A DNA stretch of 64,000 nt, taken from positions 394,501 to 458,500 of the forward strand of contig NC_091247.1 in NCBI RefSeq assembly GCF_042477335.2. Direction: 5' to 3'. The position numbers and the translations under genes were made by a program. Positions 53,048 to 64,000 of this stretch are shown in pieces. The notes below the pieces were generated by a model that searched no databases, was not told the origin of the DNA, and was given only the letters and a program-made list of their open reading frames with translations. Within the stretch, counting starts at the first letter, position 1; every line of letters begins with the position of its first letter. The stretch is from Ovis canadensis (taxonomy: Eukaryota > Chordata > Mammalia > Artiodactyla > Bovidae).

Positions 53048-56000
53048 ATGGAGCAAGAGGAGGACACTGGCCCAGAGGTACAGAACCTGAGGAGTCCAGT
53101 GAAGAGTCAGCCTGAAAATTCCCAGTGTGGCCGCTTCTGGACAAGGAGAAAGCTGCCCTGCAGCAGCTCCTTGAAGTCGGCTGCCTGCGGGAGTGGCGTG
53201 TGGGCCTCTCTTCCCCTGTCAGGACTGAACCCCTCCCTCTGTTCCTCAAGGTCACACTTGTCAGTTCCTGCTTCCTTTTAGGAAGCCTGCTTGCTTTGAG
53301 GTAGGGCCTTTTTCCTGGGGAACATCTGTAGCCGCATCACAAGGACTTTTATTCCTAAACCAGAAAATTAGATGCATTAAAACAGCAGTGAAAAGCTGAC
53401 AAGTCGGGGACGTCAGCCACTAGAGGCTGTATGAATAGGTGTGGGTCACTCTCTCGACTGTCCCCCTGGCTCCTCCCCTCCCCCCGCCTCCGGGGGTGGC
53501 TGAGCTCAGTGGACACACTTACGAGGAGGGTGCTTGTCTGCCACCCAGTGGAGGTGGTCTCTAGCCAAGCACACAGCCTGGGCCAGGAGGGCCTGGGCAC
53601 CTCACTCTGAGGCAGAAGCTCCCACTGCTTCCTCTGCTTTCTGAGCCAAGTTCAGGGGGTTGAGTCTTTGGATCACTTCCTTGTTCTGTCTTGATGTAAC
53701 ATTCTGCTTTTGAAACACTTTTCTGAGTGCATTGATCTCCTCGGGTTTTCTGGCATCAGCACTGTCTGTGATCCTGGCTCTGAAGGATCAGGCAAGCTGC
53801 TTTAGTCCTTGGCACTTGTGTAAAAGCTTGACAGAATTCACACACACACCGCCCCCCTCCCTCAATCCATCCTGTTCCTGACTGCTTGGAAGGATGTGAG
53901 TACCGGGAGGAGTGGAGCGTAGTTGCTTGTTTGACTGGTTTCTTGTCTTTGCAGGGAACCTGCCAGCATCCCTGTATAGGAGATCCAGGCCATCTGCCCA
54001 CTCACCGTTCCACACTCACTGTTCTCTCTTGCATCCCTGTCTTTCTCCTGGGGTCTGGCTTCTGAATCTCCTTGTTAACTCCCTCCCTGGGAGCCCTTTG
54101 CTGTTCTGTGCTGGATTTAATGTTCTCAAGATCCAGCTGGCTCGTTAGGGTTTCTCAGCACTGCTGCTGTGTGGGCGCGCTTCCGCCCTTGGGCTAGCAG
54201 CATGAGGTCCTCCTTGTGATGCGCGGGCACTGGAGAGGAGGCCTTTGCACGCCCCCGCCAGCCAGGTTTGCTCCTCTGGACTTGCATCCCGAGGAGCGGG
54301 GAGGCTGAGAATGGAGGGCTCAGATGCCCGGCGCATTTGCGGTCAGTGCAGCGCAGCTGCTGGCCCTGCCCAGCTGTCCTGGGGGCGGGTAGCCCTTCTC
54401 CAGAGCAGAGCGGGACCCGGGCCCCTGCCTCCTGAAGGTCCGCTTCGTTGTGGAGGTCTCCAGGGCTGCCAGTTTTCCCTGACCCACAGCTCTGTTCTTG
54501 CTCCCTGAGAAGCCAGGGCTGTGCCCATCCTGGCCCTTGCTGACTGCAGGCTTCTCCCGCAGGTGGGCTTCTGTCTGGCCACCCTGTGGTCCTGGGGTCT
54601 GGAGCTGATGGGGCAGCATTCCCAGTCCACCATGGTAACCACCTCACTGCTCCCGGGTGACGGGCGGGCCCCAGCATCTGTGGCCCCCTTCGCCCTTGGC
54701 CGCCCGGGCCCCTTTGTGTCCAGCCTGTGTTTGGGGTTGGGGGGTCTTGGTGCCTTGCTGATGGGTGCGCTCTCTGTGACCTCACCCAGCTGCTGGGGAT
54801 TGTGACTGGAGTCTTCCTGGCCCTGGCCCTCATCGGCACCACCATCTTTTTTGTGTACAGAAGGGTTAGCCAATTCCGTGAGTATCTTGCATGAGGCTGT
54901 GGCTCCAGTGGGGGAGGGAGAAGAGGGCTCGAGAGGGTGGTAGGTTCAGGTGACTTTCCCCATGTTTTAAGCTCCCACAAGTAGCTCTCAAGGCATAGTG
55001 GCTTTTGTTGAAAACTGCCGGCCTGTCAACAGCTCGTCAGACCCATGGAATTTAACTGTCCTGAGCTCTCTCGGCTCTCATTTGAGACCCATGGAATTTA
55101 ACTGTCCTGACCTCTCTTGACTCATTTGCAAGAAGAGATGAAGTCCCGCTTCCTCTGCCTGGGTGTGTCACAGCCCAGAACAAGATGCTGTGTGGCACAG
55201 GGTGGGCAGGATGAGCTCAGTGTGCACCTGTGCTGGCCCACCTGTGCTCAGGCAGCCCCTTGGCGCCCCTTGCAGGACAGGTGCAGCCCAGTCCTCAGTA
55301 CAGGTTCCGGAAGAGAGACAAGGTGATGTTCTACGGCAGGAAAATCATGAGGAAGGTAACTCACGCTGCGGGCCCCTCCTCCCTCAGAGGGGTCGGCTTC
55401 AGACTGTGCCTAGGGCCACGCAGGGCCCTGGGGCTTGGGGAAGGTCTGGGGCGGGCACAGCACCCAGAGAGGAAATGAGCCAGGAAGGAGGGCAGAAGCC
55501 CCTCCCAGGAGCATCCCCGAGTGGGTCGAACAGAAGGTCCTGGCTCCGATGTAGATTGGTGGGCCTCCCATGACTTGGGGCCGGGCCCTGCAAGGCGGAA
55601 ACTCCCAGGCCTCACTTGCCAGTGCCACAGCCGTCTTGGGGATGAGCAGCCTTTGCTGGTGGGCCCCATCCCCTCCCATCCACTGAGGACAAAGGGCTCA
55701 GCAGGCTCCCAGAGGTTTACTGTGCCACAAAAGCACGCTTGAAACATTGTCTGACATGTAAAAATCTTTTGTTTGTTAATTTTCTCTAGATGCACAGTTA
55801 GTGTGTGTTCTTTGTAGAAGAACTTGAACTGTCAGACGAGGAGTCATGGGTGTCCCTGGGTGGCTCCTGCTCTTCAGGGTCAAGTGCTGTGAGAGGGAGG
55901 TTGGTTCAGGCTGCCGTGTCTGCCGGGGACGGCCCTGGGACGTGGTGTGCAGGCTGCTGCAGTCTCGCGTGGGGCTACACGGAATGACCTGCGAGCAGGT

Positions 56001-59000
56001 CTCAAGGCACTCGTGCGTGGCTGGACCTGGGGCTGTCCACGGATGACCCCACTGGGGACTCTGTGGTGGCAAGCTGGATTTGGTCTAAGGAAGACAGGAA
56101 CATGGTCTGGTGGGGCCGGAACCCCTTGGGGGCAAGGAGGAGTCACGGTGACGACACTGACAACCACGGCCAGCACCTCGGGGCAGACACGGCTTGGGAG
56201 CTGCCCAAGGGGGTCGGCTGACGCCTGGGTAGGAGCCAGGCCCTTTGTACTCCTTGGCAGCGCTGTTTGCGGCGGTCTGGTGGGCCTGGACTGTGAGGGG
56301 GACAAAGAGCTGTCCAGGCTGGGAGGGCGTGCAGGCACTGGGGCTGCATGTACCAGCGTGACGGGTGTGAGGAGGGCGCCGGCCTTCCAGGAGAGGGACG
56401 CGGGGCCGAGGATGTCGGAGCTCTCGGGGCACCGGCTCTCTGGGCGCGTGGCCCTGTGTCCTCCCTGTCAGCAGCGCCAAGGAGGTTCCCTGTGTCCTGG
56501 GCAGGCGAGCAGATGGGGTCAGGCCGGAATGCTAGTGTCAGGCCTGCAGGGGCCACGTCCTGAGGGCTGGAACCGACCCTGAGACTGGGAACTGGATCCC
56601 ACAGGTCTCAGAGTCCAGACTTAGCCGCCCCCTTTCATTCTGCAGGTGACCACGCTTCCCCACACACTTGTGGGGAACACAGCTGCCCCCCGGCAGCGGA
56701 TGAGGAAGAGGACCAAGGTGCTGTCTTTGGCCAAGAGGTACTGGGAATGCCCTTCAGACCCATCAGGCCCCAGCTGCCCTCCCCAGTGGGCTGTCTGTGG
56801 CTTCCCTGCTATGGGGCTCACAGCCTAAATGCTCTCTGCTCTATTTTTTAATTTTAAAAATATGCAATAGCTTAATCTGGCTGCATCAGGTCTTGGTTGT
56901 GGCACTCAGGCTTTGTTGCTCTGTGCCATGTAGGATCTTAGTTCCCCAGCCTGGGGTCAAACCCGCGTCCCCTGCATTGCAAGGTAGATTCCTAACCATT
57001 GGGCCACCAGGGGAGGTCCTTGCTGTCTGCTTTTGAGCCCCTCTGGGCCTCTGCTCCAGGCGTGTGCCTCTTTGCTCTGTAGGATCCTGCGGTTCAAGAA
57101 GGAATCTCCTACCTTGCAACCAAAGGAGCCCCCGCCCTCCCTGCTGGAGGCTGACCTCACAGAGTTTGATGTGAAGAATTCTCACCTGCCGTCAGAAGTT
57201 CTGTACATGCTGAAAAACGTCCGGTAAGAGAGAGGTGGGCCTGGAGGCTTTCTGTGTGCTTGCTTGGCCTCCGAGGTGTCCTGTCCCTGCGGCCACCGGT
57301 GGTTGTGTCGACAAAAAAAAGTCAGTAAACAGCCTGTAACAGGAGCAGTCAAGAGTTTTATTTGAGCCAAACTGAGGACTGTGACCTGGAAGACAGCCTC
57401 TCAGACAGCTCTGAGGAGCTTCTCCAGAGAAGCATGGTTTTCAGCACAGTTTTATATCTTGTCTGAATGAAGAATGTTAAACTAGTAGGGATGCATTCCT
57501 TCAGGGTATCAGAAAGAAATCAAAACCAGGTCCGCACGCACACGGCGAGTCAGTGTGGCATCGGCACCTGGGAAGGGAGTCTCGTCGTGAAAGGAGCACC
57601 AGGATTGACGGCCCAGGGTGGGGGGCGCTGAGCCCTGACTTTTAGCCTGGGCGTTCCTTACTTCTGCCAAGTGTTCAGTTCAGATCAGTCGCTCAGTCAC
57701 GTCCCCATGGACTGCAGCACGCCTGTCCGTCACCAACTCCCGGAGCTTGCTCAAACTCAGGTCCATTGAGTCAGTGATGCCATCCAGCCATCTCATCCTC
57801 TGTCGTCCCCTTCTCTTGCCCTCAATCTTTCCCAGCATCAGGGTCTTTTCCGGGGAGTCAGTTCCTCGCATCAGGGGCCCGAAGTGTTGGGAGTCCCAGC
57901 GTCAGCGTCAGCAGTGTGCCCTTCAGCAATTAAAGCGGATGCACGGTGTGTGTGAGATCAGCCACAAACAGGACGTTCTGTCTAGAGAGCATAAAGCGGG
58001 CGTCCACGCGTGGAGCAGCCGGAGCGGCCTCGCGTGTGATGGCCCCTTTCGTCGCTCGGCAAAGCGTCTGTCCTCCGCTGTCACTGCCCCCTGGTGGCGA
58101 GCAGAGCCTCCTCGCCGGTCCTTTCCCATGTGCGTCTGCCTCTCAGAGGCTCTTCCTTCAGGACGATGCAGAGCGAGTGTGGGAAGTGAGCGGCTGGATG
58201 GAAGATTGACAGTCTGGCTCCCCGTCTCTCCCTGGAAGCCCCAGCTCCTCTTTGCAGCTCTTCACTCACTGCGCTTGGTTACAGACCTGCCTGAGAGTTC
58301 TCTGAGCTCCTGGGACAGCAGCTGATGGCGATCCCTAGACCGCGGGCTTCTGCCCTGCTGGCAACCAGGCGCTAGTGCCGCAGGCTCTGTGGCCCTTGGG
58401 AGCTCTCCCTGTGGTCTGGCCAGCAGGGAAAGTGGCCTCTGTCCCTCCCCCCACTTCCTGAAGGTGTCCCACGTGTTCTGTTTTCTGTAGGGTCCTGGGT
58501 CACTTCGAGAAGCCGCTATTCCTGGAGCTTTGCAAACACATGGTCTTTGTGCAGCTTCTGGAAGGCGAGTACATCTTCCGGCCGGGGGAGCTGGACAACA
58601 GCATCTATGTGGTGCAGGACGGGCGGCTGGAGGTCCGCGTCCAGGACTCGGTGAGCGCCCTTGGCGGGGCGGGGGCGCTGCTGTGTGGGCGCTCAGTGGT
58701 CTGCCCTCTTGAACATTTCTCAAGTCTTCCACTGAAAAGTTAGTGCGAAACGTGTTGTATGTAGACAGGAGAGTCATATGTTATTTCTCCAGCAAAATAT
58801 ATGCGGTTGAATACAGTTAAAGGCCAGCCTGCACAGCAAAACCAGGTCCTTTGGGTGGTTCAAAGAGGTAAGGCCTTCAGCTGGCTCACATGAGAAGTGT
58901 CCACTCCTTGGCCCACCTCTTGGGATTTTGCCAGTCCTGAGTTCATCGAAAACTTCTTCCATATTCTGAGGTGGCAGGGCCTGTAGTGGTTGTCGTTGAG

Positions 59001-60727
59001 TTGAACCATTGGTCCATTCAAACAGGTCCCTAAACACTCCAACTAGGAGTGAAAAGTTTGTCATGAAGCCGTCCCCCTGCCTTTCTGCTGAGCATTCCCG
59101 AGTGAGCTCCAGGATGCTGGCGGAGTTTTGAAGTGTGAAGGTGGAGTAGTGCGGCCCTGAACATGGCACTTTGCAGCTGGCTTTCGGTTCTATGTTGTGT
59201 GAGCAGCTGCTGCTCCACGTGCTCCCCGTGGCGGCGCTGTGAGCCTCTGCGCCTGTCCACAGTGGGGCTGGGCAGCCCCCCCTTCTGTCTTCAGGCTGGA
59301 AGCGGAGCTGTTGCTCTTTGCCCTTCCGGGTAGTTTTCTACGGCTGCTTCTGTCCTTTCTAGTTTTCTCTGGTGCAAAATCCAGTGGAGCACCCGGGTTA
59401 CTCTCAGGAGGGCCGGGGCAACTGAAGGCCTTCCAGCTCCAGTCTGCGCAGCTGTCTTCTGCACATTCCTTCACGCCTTCCTCATGGGTGGTGAGGCGGC
59501 CAGAGCACCTCAGAGAGAAATGCGGAGGGCCAAGCTGAGGGCCTTCGGAGTGCAAAATCTCAAGCTTGAGTTGTTCGGAGGAAAAGACACGTTGGACCGC
59601 AGCTGCCCTTGACGCGGCATGTCAGCCTCCCGGACGCAGGGGCTGCATGGTGGCTCACATCACTCCCAGTGCCTGAGGGCCCCTCAGGGGGTGGGCACTG
59701 ATCTGTAAGATCAGCTGCGTGCTTGTCTTATTTTCAGGTTTCAGGCTATAAATAATTTTAACTGTAAGAAAATAATTAAGGTATTAATTCAGCTGGAAGC
59801 TAACTCCTCGCTGCCTGCTTCTGTTGAATTATGTGCTTAAATCAGAGTTGCCGGGTGAGGGGGGATCTTTAGACCAAGACTCCTGGGTACTTGATTTATT
59901 TGCCTGGTGGTAGGTGACCCAGGCTTCCCACCATAGACAGTAAACCCTGGACTGCATGGGGTTGTCCCCATCCCTGGCCACGTGAACTTCCCACCTGTTG
60001 GGCCCTGGGTGGACCTGACCCAGGACGGCTCCTGCATGTCCTTCCAGCTTTTAGATCACAGTGTTGTCGGGGTACAGGTCTCGTGTAGCTTTGTCTGTGA
60101 GTGACCTGGGGGGATAATCAGAAAGGACATGCTTTCACCCAGTCTCCTCTGGTGGCGGGGGGGCCTCCGTGTCATCTGCCTGGCAGGCCTTCCCAAGAGG
60201 GCCAGAGCCTCTGGCCCAGACGGAAGGGCTCCAGGACTGTGACCTGTGCCAGGTTTGAACAAGTTCAAAGGTATTTTTCTGGGTCACCCTGAGATCAAGT
60301 TCCTATCCTAAATCACCAGCATTGCCTGGTTTCCTTTCTCCTTTAATCCAGTGGGAAAAAATATGTCAAAATGCCATCATTTATACTGAGAATAACTGCG
60401 TTTTTTCCCACAGCCTTTTAGTTAGGCCCACCAGCTCTCTCAGGCAGATCGTCCTGGTGCTGACAAGACACAAGGCTGAAGGCCAGGTTGGGCCTCCCTG
60501 TTCCTCTTAGTCACCCTCGTCTTCCTGCTCTCGTTCCGCACTTCGACAGGGTGCAGCCTCTGCCCCACACAACCAGTGGTGGGTGGCGGCTTGCCTGGCC
60601 AGCCTGGCCCCGCCATGGGTGGCTCTCCTCTGCTTCCCAGGCGCAGGACGGCACTGAGGTGACAGTCAAAGAGGTTCTGGCTGGAGACAGCGTCCACAGC
60701 CTCCTCAGCATCCTGGACGTCATCACC
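53048..60727 (+). CDS. PNPLA7: PNPLA7, patatin-like lysophospholipase, N-terminal exons (partial)
   Basis: Coding exons are 53048-53077, 54790-54877, 55276-55355, 56646-56737, 57083-57223, 58491-58650 and 60647-60727. They total 672 nt, 224 codons, all GT-AG and in phase. The ATG lies two bases after an acceptor (AG at 53044-53045), so there is an upstream non-coding exon. The protein begins [10 protein letters not shown], then a transmembrane helix at about residues 11-33 ([20 protein letters not shown]), then a basic segment ([19 protein letters not shown]), then [20 protein letters not shown], then the start of the first cyclic-nucleotide-binding-like domain (from about 145: [50 protein letters not shown]). 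The patatin catalytic dyad lies beyond the window. PNPLA7 (NRE) hydrolyses lysophosphatidylcholine at the ER and lipid droplets. The next human exon (GHAAPYKTVS) was not found before the right edge. Confidence 0.95.
55040..55130 (+). repeat. Tandem duplication, about 46-bp period, PNPLA7 intron
   Basis: 'gacccatggaatttaactgt' followed by 'cctga' and 'ctctc' occurs at about 55041 and 55086, with few differences. Confidence 0.85.
56835..57022 (-). mobile_element. CHR-type SINE, antisense
   Basis: It begins in T/A-rich sequence and reads 'ggatcttagttccccagcct', 'cctgcattgcaaggtagatt' and 'cctaaccattgggccaccag'. It is an antisense tRNA-Glu SINE 60 bp upstream of a PNPLA7 exon acceptor. Confidence 0.88.
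57672..57905 (-). mobile_element. BovB 3' end fragment, antisense
   Basis: 'gttcagttcagatcagtcgc' opens the antisense BovB 3' terminus. The fragment runs only to about 57905 and is strongly 5' truncated. Confidence 0.85.
58084..58097 (-). promoter_or_regulatory. CTCF-type motif in a PNPLA7 intron
   Basis: The minus strand reads CCACCAGGGGGCAG, agreeing at every position with CCASYAGRKGGCRS. It lies outside the recognised repeats. Occupancy is an inference. Confidence 0.6.
58775..59540 (-). pseudogene. NDUFV2: NDUFV2 processed pseudogene in PNPLA7 intron
   Basis: The minus strand aligns along nearly the whole NDUFV2 coding sequence (24-kDa subunit of complex I) without introns. The start-codon region is at about 59525, the Pro-Glu-Gly and Gln-Asn-Gly regions at about 59270-59330, the MVQLNDNHY stretch at about 58980-59010, and the C-terminal [20 protein letters not shown] stretch at about 58865-58925. 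NDUFV2-like 3' UTR ('ttttgctggagaaataacat') follows to about 58775. Stops, several indels and a small internal deletion break the frame, so it is not functional. I identified it by recalling the human protein. I did not see a clear poly(A) tail or target duplication, consistent with age. Confidence 0.82.
59560..60640. other. PNPLA7 intron DNA, nothing recognised
   Basis: No exon, repeat family or RNA gene was recognised between the NDUFV2 pseudogene and the PNPLA7 exon at 60647. A short AT-rich stretch is at 59740-59830. Confidence 0.45.
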
Positions 60728-61589
60728 GTGAGTGTCTCCGCTCCCCGGGTCTGCCCGCACTCGCTAGATGGCGGGTCCCTCGGCGCCCAGGCCAGCTCTC
60801 CAGTGACGGGAGGGCCCCCCAGTGGGCGGGGCCGTGCCTGGAGCGGCCTGGGAGCGGCTCTGACTAAGGGTCTGAGGGGGCTCGGTGTGGGCTTGTGGGC
60901 TTTGGTGTCTCTTACGTGGTCAGTTTTTGGCCTGAGCAGCATGTGCTCGGGCTCCAGGCGTCACAGGCATAAAGCGCCACAGGATGAAGGCGACGTCTCC
61001 TGTCTTCAGGCCCTAAGGCCCCTTCCCAGGAGAGGCCCTTTCTGGATCTTCTGTGCTAACACGTGTCCGTCGTGATTTCTTCAGCTCTTGTGCTCTTCAT
61101 CAGAGCCATGAACGGCCTTGTGTGGACACTGTTTCCCGAGTTTGAAGGCCAGTCTGTAGGGCAGATCCTTAGGAGACTCACTGGATCCGAGGGCGCTGCC
61201 TCCAGCCACAGACACCGGAGTGCCAGGCCCGAGAGGGCGCCTCCCCCCCAGTGAGCATCTCACAGCTGGTGCTTGCTGGTTGCCTCACTGTGTCCCACGG
61301 TTTACTGGACCTGGGGTGGGCAAGGTGCAAGCGGGGAAGCTGGAAGAAGGTGTGAGGAGGAGCTGCTGGCCTGTGCGTTCCCTCTTGACCGGCGTAGAAG
61401 GCGTGGCAGCAGACACACTGTGCTCCCTCTTCTCACGGTTGCCCCGGGGGCCCAGCTGCAACACACCGCAACACGGACGTGATGTGGCCTTAATGCTGCC
61501 TCAAGGGCTTTTCAGGGGGAGCTTATGTATGTTTACAGGACAGAAGTGGCCTGTGGCCAGGTGGGTGCCTCGTGACGTGCCTGCGCAGT

Positions 61590-62640
61590 GCTGTAAGCGA
61601 TCTCAGCCGCAGCACAGCCGTGCCCGGACAAACCGTGGGGCAGGAGTGAGAGGCCCTGGGCATGAGAGAGCCTGAGCCCCGCCATCTTGGCGAATCGGGT
61701 CTTTCTTCACATTCCACCTCTTCAGGGTCTCTCGCCTCATAGTCTGTGCACAGTCGTCTTCTGCAGCGTTCCTGTGGTGAATGACACTGACTCTTGGGTT
61801 TATATCTTGCAACAGTAGTAGGGGCTGCAACAGGAAACAGCGCTTGTCACCCAGGATATAACCTGGGCCTCGCATTACTTGTAAAACCCCCACAGGCGCC
61901 AGGCCATCCCCTTCAGGAAGGAGGTTTCTGTGGCGCTCACAGTCCACCCTCATGATTACACTTTTGTAAATCTGAGGACACAGCCTTTACAGCACATTGT
62001 TCTGAATCTACAGCGCAGGACACAGCCTTTACAGTCTGCTGCCCTAAATATACATCATTTGGCCACCAAGCCATCAGTGTGTGCACTGGGACCAAGAGAC
62101 TGCTCCAGCTTGCCGTGAGTAAGGCTGCGCTCGGCACCAGCGTCGGCCAGGACCAGTGCTCTCTGTACACTAGCTGGTGGCCAGTGGATTGCAAGCTCTG
62201 CATGGGGCCTCCAGTCCCTGCTTGGGCTCTTTGGGTGGGCACGATGATTTGAGCCCTGTTCAAAGCAGAAAAGGGCATCTGAAGGAACACCCTCGGGTGC
62301 CATATAATCTTCTGAGCCACCCATGTCTCTTGCTGTGGGCGCTTCGACTGCTGTCCACTCTCAGTTGCACGGGTGGCCTTGCTAACAAGCAGGGACCTGA
62401 GTCTCAAAAGTTCTACACCCTTTGTCTCAATGAGGGGCGAGGGGTTATAGATGCCAACTGTTCTATTTCATCCCCAGAACAAATGATAGCATCCACCCCT
62501 GTGTCCCAGAGTCGCAAGAGCCGCTGCCGGGGCTCCCCTGCTTCTGCTAAAGCTGCTTCCCCAAGTCCAGCGCCTCGGCCTGAGCGTATGGTTGATGCAT
62601 TGTGAACTCAGCCACGCTGGGGGCCCCTGACGGCGCCGCC
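61590..62640 (-). mobile_element. Probable degraded endogenous retrovirus/LTR-retroelement remnant, antisense
   Basis: Minus-strand frames hold long but broken open stretches unlike any cellular gene I know. At 62117-62160 one frame gives a VLADAGAERSL stretch that looks like a retroviral aspartic protease active site with D-A-G-A in place of the usual D-T/S-G-A, so it would be inactive. A repeated 'aggacacagcctttacag' unit occurs at about 61975 and 62018. No LTR pair, RT or envelope was found. The assignment rests mostly on this motif and is tentative. Confidence 0.35.
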
Positions 62641-62867
62641 GCCGGGCCACAGGCTGCTCATGCCTCACGGTCTGCAGCGCACCGGGCCTTGCTGACGCGC
62701 AGGGGCCCGTGGTCTCACATTGCTCATCGTCACCACCTCTTCTGTGACTGTGGCTTTCATTCTGTCTTATCTCTGGTGGATGAGGTTAAGAGGCTTGTGA
62801 AAGCTTCCTGGTGGGAGGGATTGGTTGTGGGTAAAACTGGGTCTTACTCTGGTGGGCAGGGCCACGC

Positions 62868-64000
62868 TCAGTTCAGTTCAGTCGCTCAGTCGTGTCCAGC
62901 TCTTTGCAACCCCATGGACTGCAGCACACCAGGCCTCCCTGCCCATCACCAACTCCTGGAGTTTACCCAAACTCATGTCCATTGAGTCGGTGATGCCATC
63001 TAACCATCTCATCCTCTGTCAACCCCTTCTCCTGCTCTCAATCTTTCCCAGCATCAGGGTCTTTTCACATGAGTCAGCTCTTTGCATCAGGGGGCCAAAA
63101 TACTGGAGTTTCACCTTCAACATCAGTCCTTACAATGAACACCCAGAATGGACTGGTTGGATCTCCTCGCAGTCCAAGGGACTCTCAAGAGTCTTCTCCG
63201 ACACCACAGTTCAAAAGCATCAATTCTTCAGCGCTCAGCTTTTTTTGTAGTCCAACTCTCGCATCCATACTTGACCATTGGAAAAACCATAGCCTTGACT
63301 AGACGGACCTTTGTTGACAAAGTAATGTCTTCTGCTTTTTAATATGCTGTCTAGGTTGGTCATAACTTTTCTTCCAAGGAGTAAGCGTCTTTTAATTTCA
63401 TGGCTGCAGTCACCATCTGCAGTGATTTTGGAGCCCAGAAAAATAAAGTCAGCCGCTGTTTCCACTGTTTCCCCATCTATTTGCTGTGAAGTGATGGGAC
63501 CAGATGCCATGATCTTCGTTTTCTAAATGTTGAGGTTTAAGCCAACTTTGTCACTCTCCTCTTTCAGTTTCATCAAGAGGCTGTTTAGTTCTTCATTTTC
63601 TGCCATAAGGATGGTGGTATCTGCATGTCTGAGGTTATTGATATTTCTCCCGGCAATCTTGATTCCAGCTTGTGCTTCTTCCAGCCCAGCGTTTCTCATG
63701 ATGTACTCTGCATATAAGTTAAATAAGCAGGGTGACAATATACAGCCTTGACGTATTCCCTTTCCTATTTGAAACCAGTCTGTTGTTCTATGTCCAGTTC
63801 TAACTGTTGCTTCCTGACCTGCATACAGATTTCTTAAGAGGCAGGTCAGGTGGTCGGGTATTCCCATCTCTTTCTGAATTTTCCAGTTTATTGTGATCCA
63901 CACAGTCAAAGGCTTTGGCATAGTCAATGAAGCAGAAATAGGTGTTTTTCTGGAACTCTCTTGCATTTTCGATGATCCAGCAGATATTGGTAATTTGATC
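62868..64000 (-). mobile_element. BovB LINE, antisense, running off the window
   Basis: It starts on the left with the antisense BovB terminus ('cagttcagttcagtcgctca') and reads RT on the minus strand, with [20 protein letters not shown] in the palm region near 63600-63660 (YADD changed to HADT). It continues past 64000, so its 5' end is unknown. It lies in the PNPLA7 intron after exon 60647-60727. Confidence 0.92.

Noticed and set aside
54126-54980. 284-codon minus-strand frame opposite the PNPLA7 transmembrane exon
   Set aside because: Antisense shadow in intron plus exon sequence. The conserved PNPLA7 exon at 54790-54877 is on the plus strand.
60728-62867. Next PNPLA7 exon (human residues GHAAPYKTVS)
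   Set aside because: Searched by eye in all plus frames and not found. It probably lies beyond 64000.

Overview
The window is mammalian nuclear DNA from a ruminant, most likely a bovid (cattle, sheep, goat or a relative). Two things point there. First, it is packed with BovB (RTE-class) LINEs and Bov-tA, Bov-A2 and cetartiodactyl tRNA-Glu SINEs, a mix typical of ruminants. Second, the gene order ARRDC1 - ZMYND19 - DPH7 - MRPL41 - PNPLA7 is that of human 9q34.3, read here in the opposite direction. Exons were found by translating and matching remembered human orthologues, then checked for GT-AG boundaries and codon phase.

Layout: the first coding exon of ARRDC1 (minus strand, 874-991) sits in a GC-rich promoter, and the rest of the gene lies off the left edge. 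The ARRDC1-ZMYND19 interval (about 1.0-17.7 kb) is mostly fossil repeats. It holds an antisense L1 5' fragment, four BovB copies packed into 4.5-12.8 kb, and an old L2. ZMYND19 (plus, 17692-27236) is complete in six coding exons (227 aa). Its intron 4 carries a BovB that landed inside a SINE and a long TG/CG-rich tract. DPH7 (plus, about 30.59-49.62 kb) has nine coding exons, but no in-frame ATG is visible in exon 1. Its last intron (10.4 kb) is a nest of L1, BovB and SINE insertions. MRPL41 (minus, 50979-51386) is an intact single-exon gene. It shares a CpG-rich head-to-head promoter with PNPLA7 (plus), whose first seven coding exons (224 codons) lie at 53048-60727; the gene runs off the right edge. 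A NDUFV2 processed pseudogene lies antisense in a PNPLA7 intron, followed by a degraded retrovirus-like remnant and a further BovB copy that crosses the window end.

The genes are unrelated housekeeping or metabolic genes that share promoters and neighbourhood rather than a pathway: ARRDC1 (arrestin-like trafficking adaptor), ZMYND19 (MYND zinc-finger adaptor), DPH7 (diphthamide synthesis on eEF2), MRPL41 (mitochondrial large ribosomal subunit) and PNPLA7 (lysophospholipase).

I found no undescribed biological system. The most informative observations are three nested BovB insertions whose target-site duplications can be read directly (one with a 5' inversion), the missing DPH7 start codon, a minisatellite that supplies a DPH7 splice acceptor, two tandem-acceptor ambiguities, two consensus CTCF-type motifs, and the unreported-looking NDUFV2 pseudogene.
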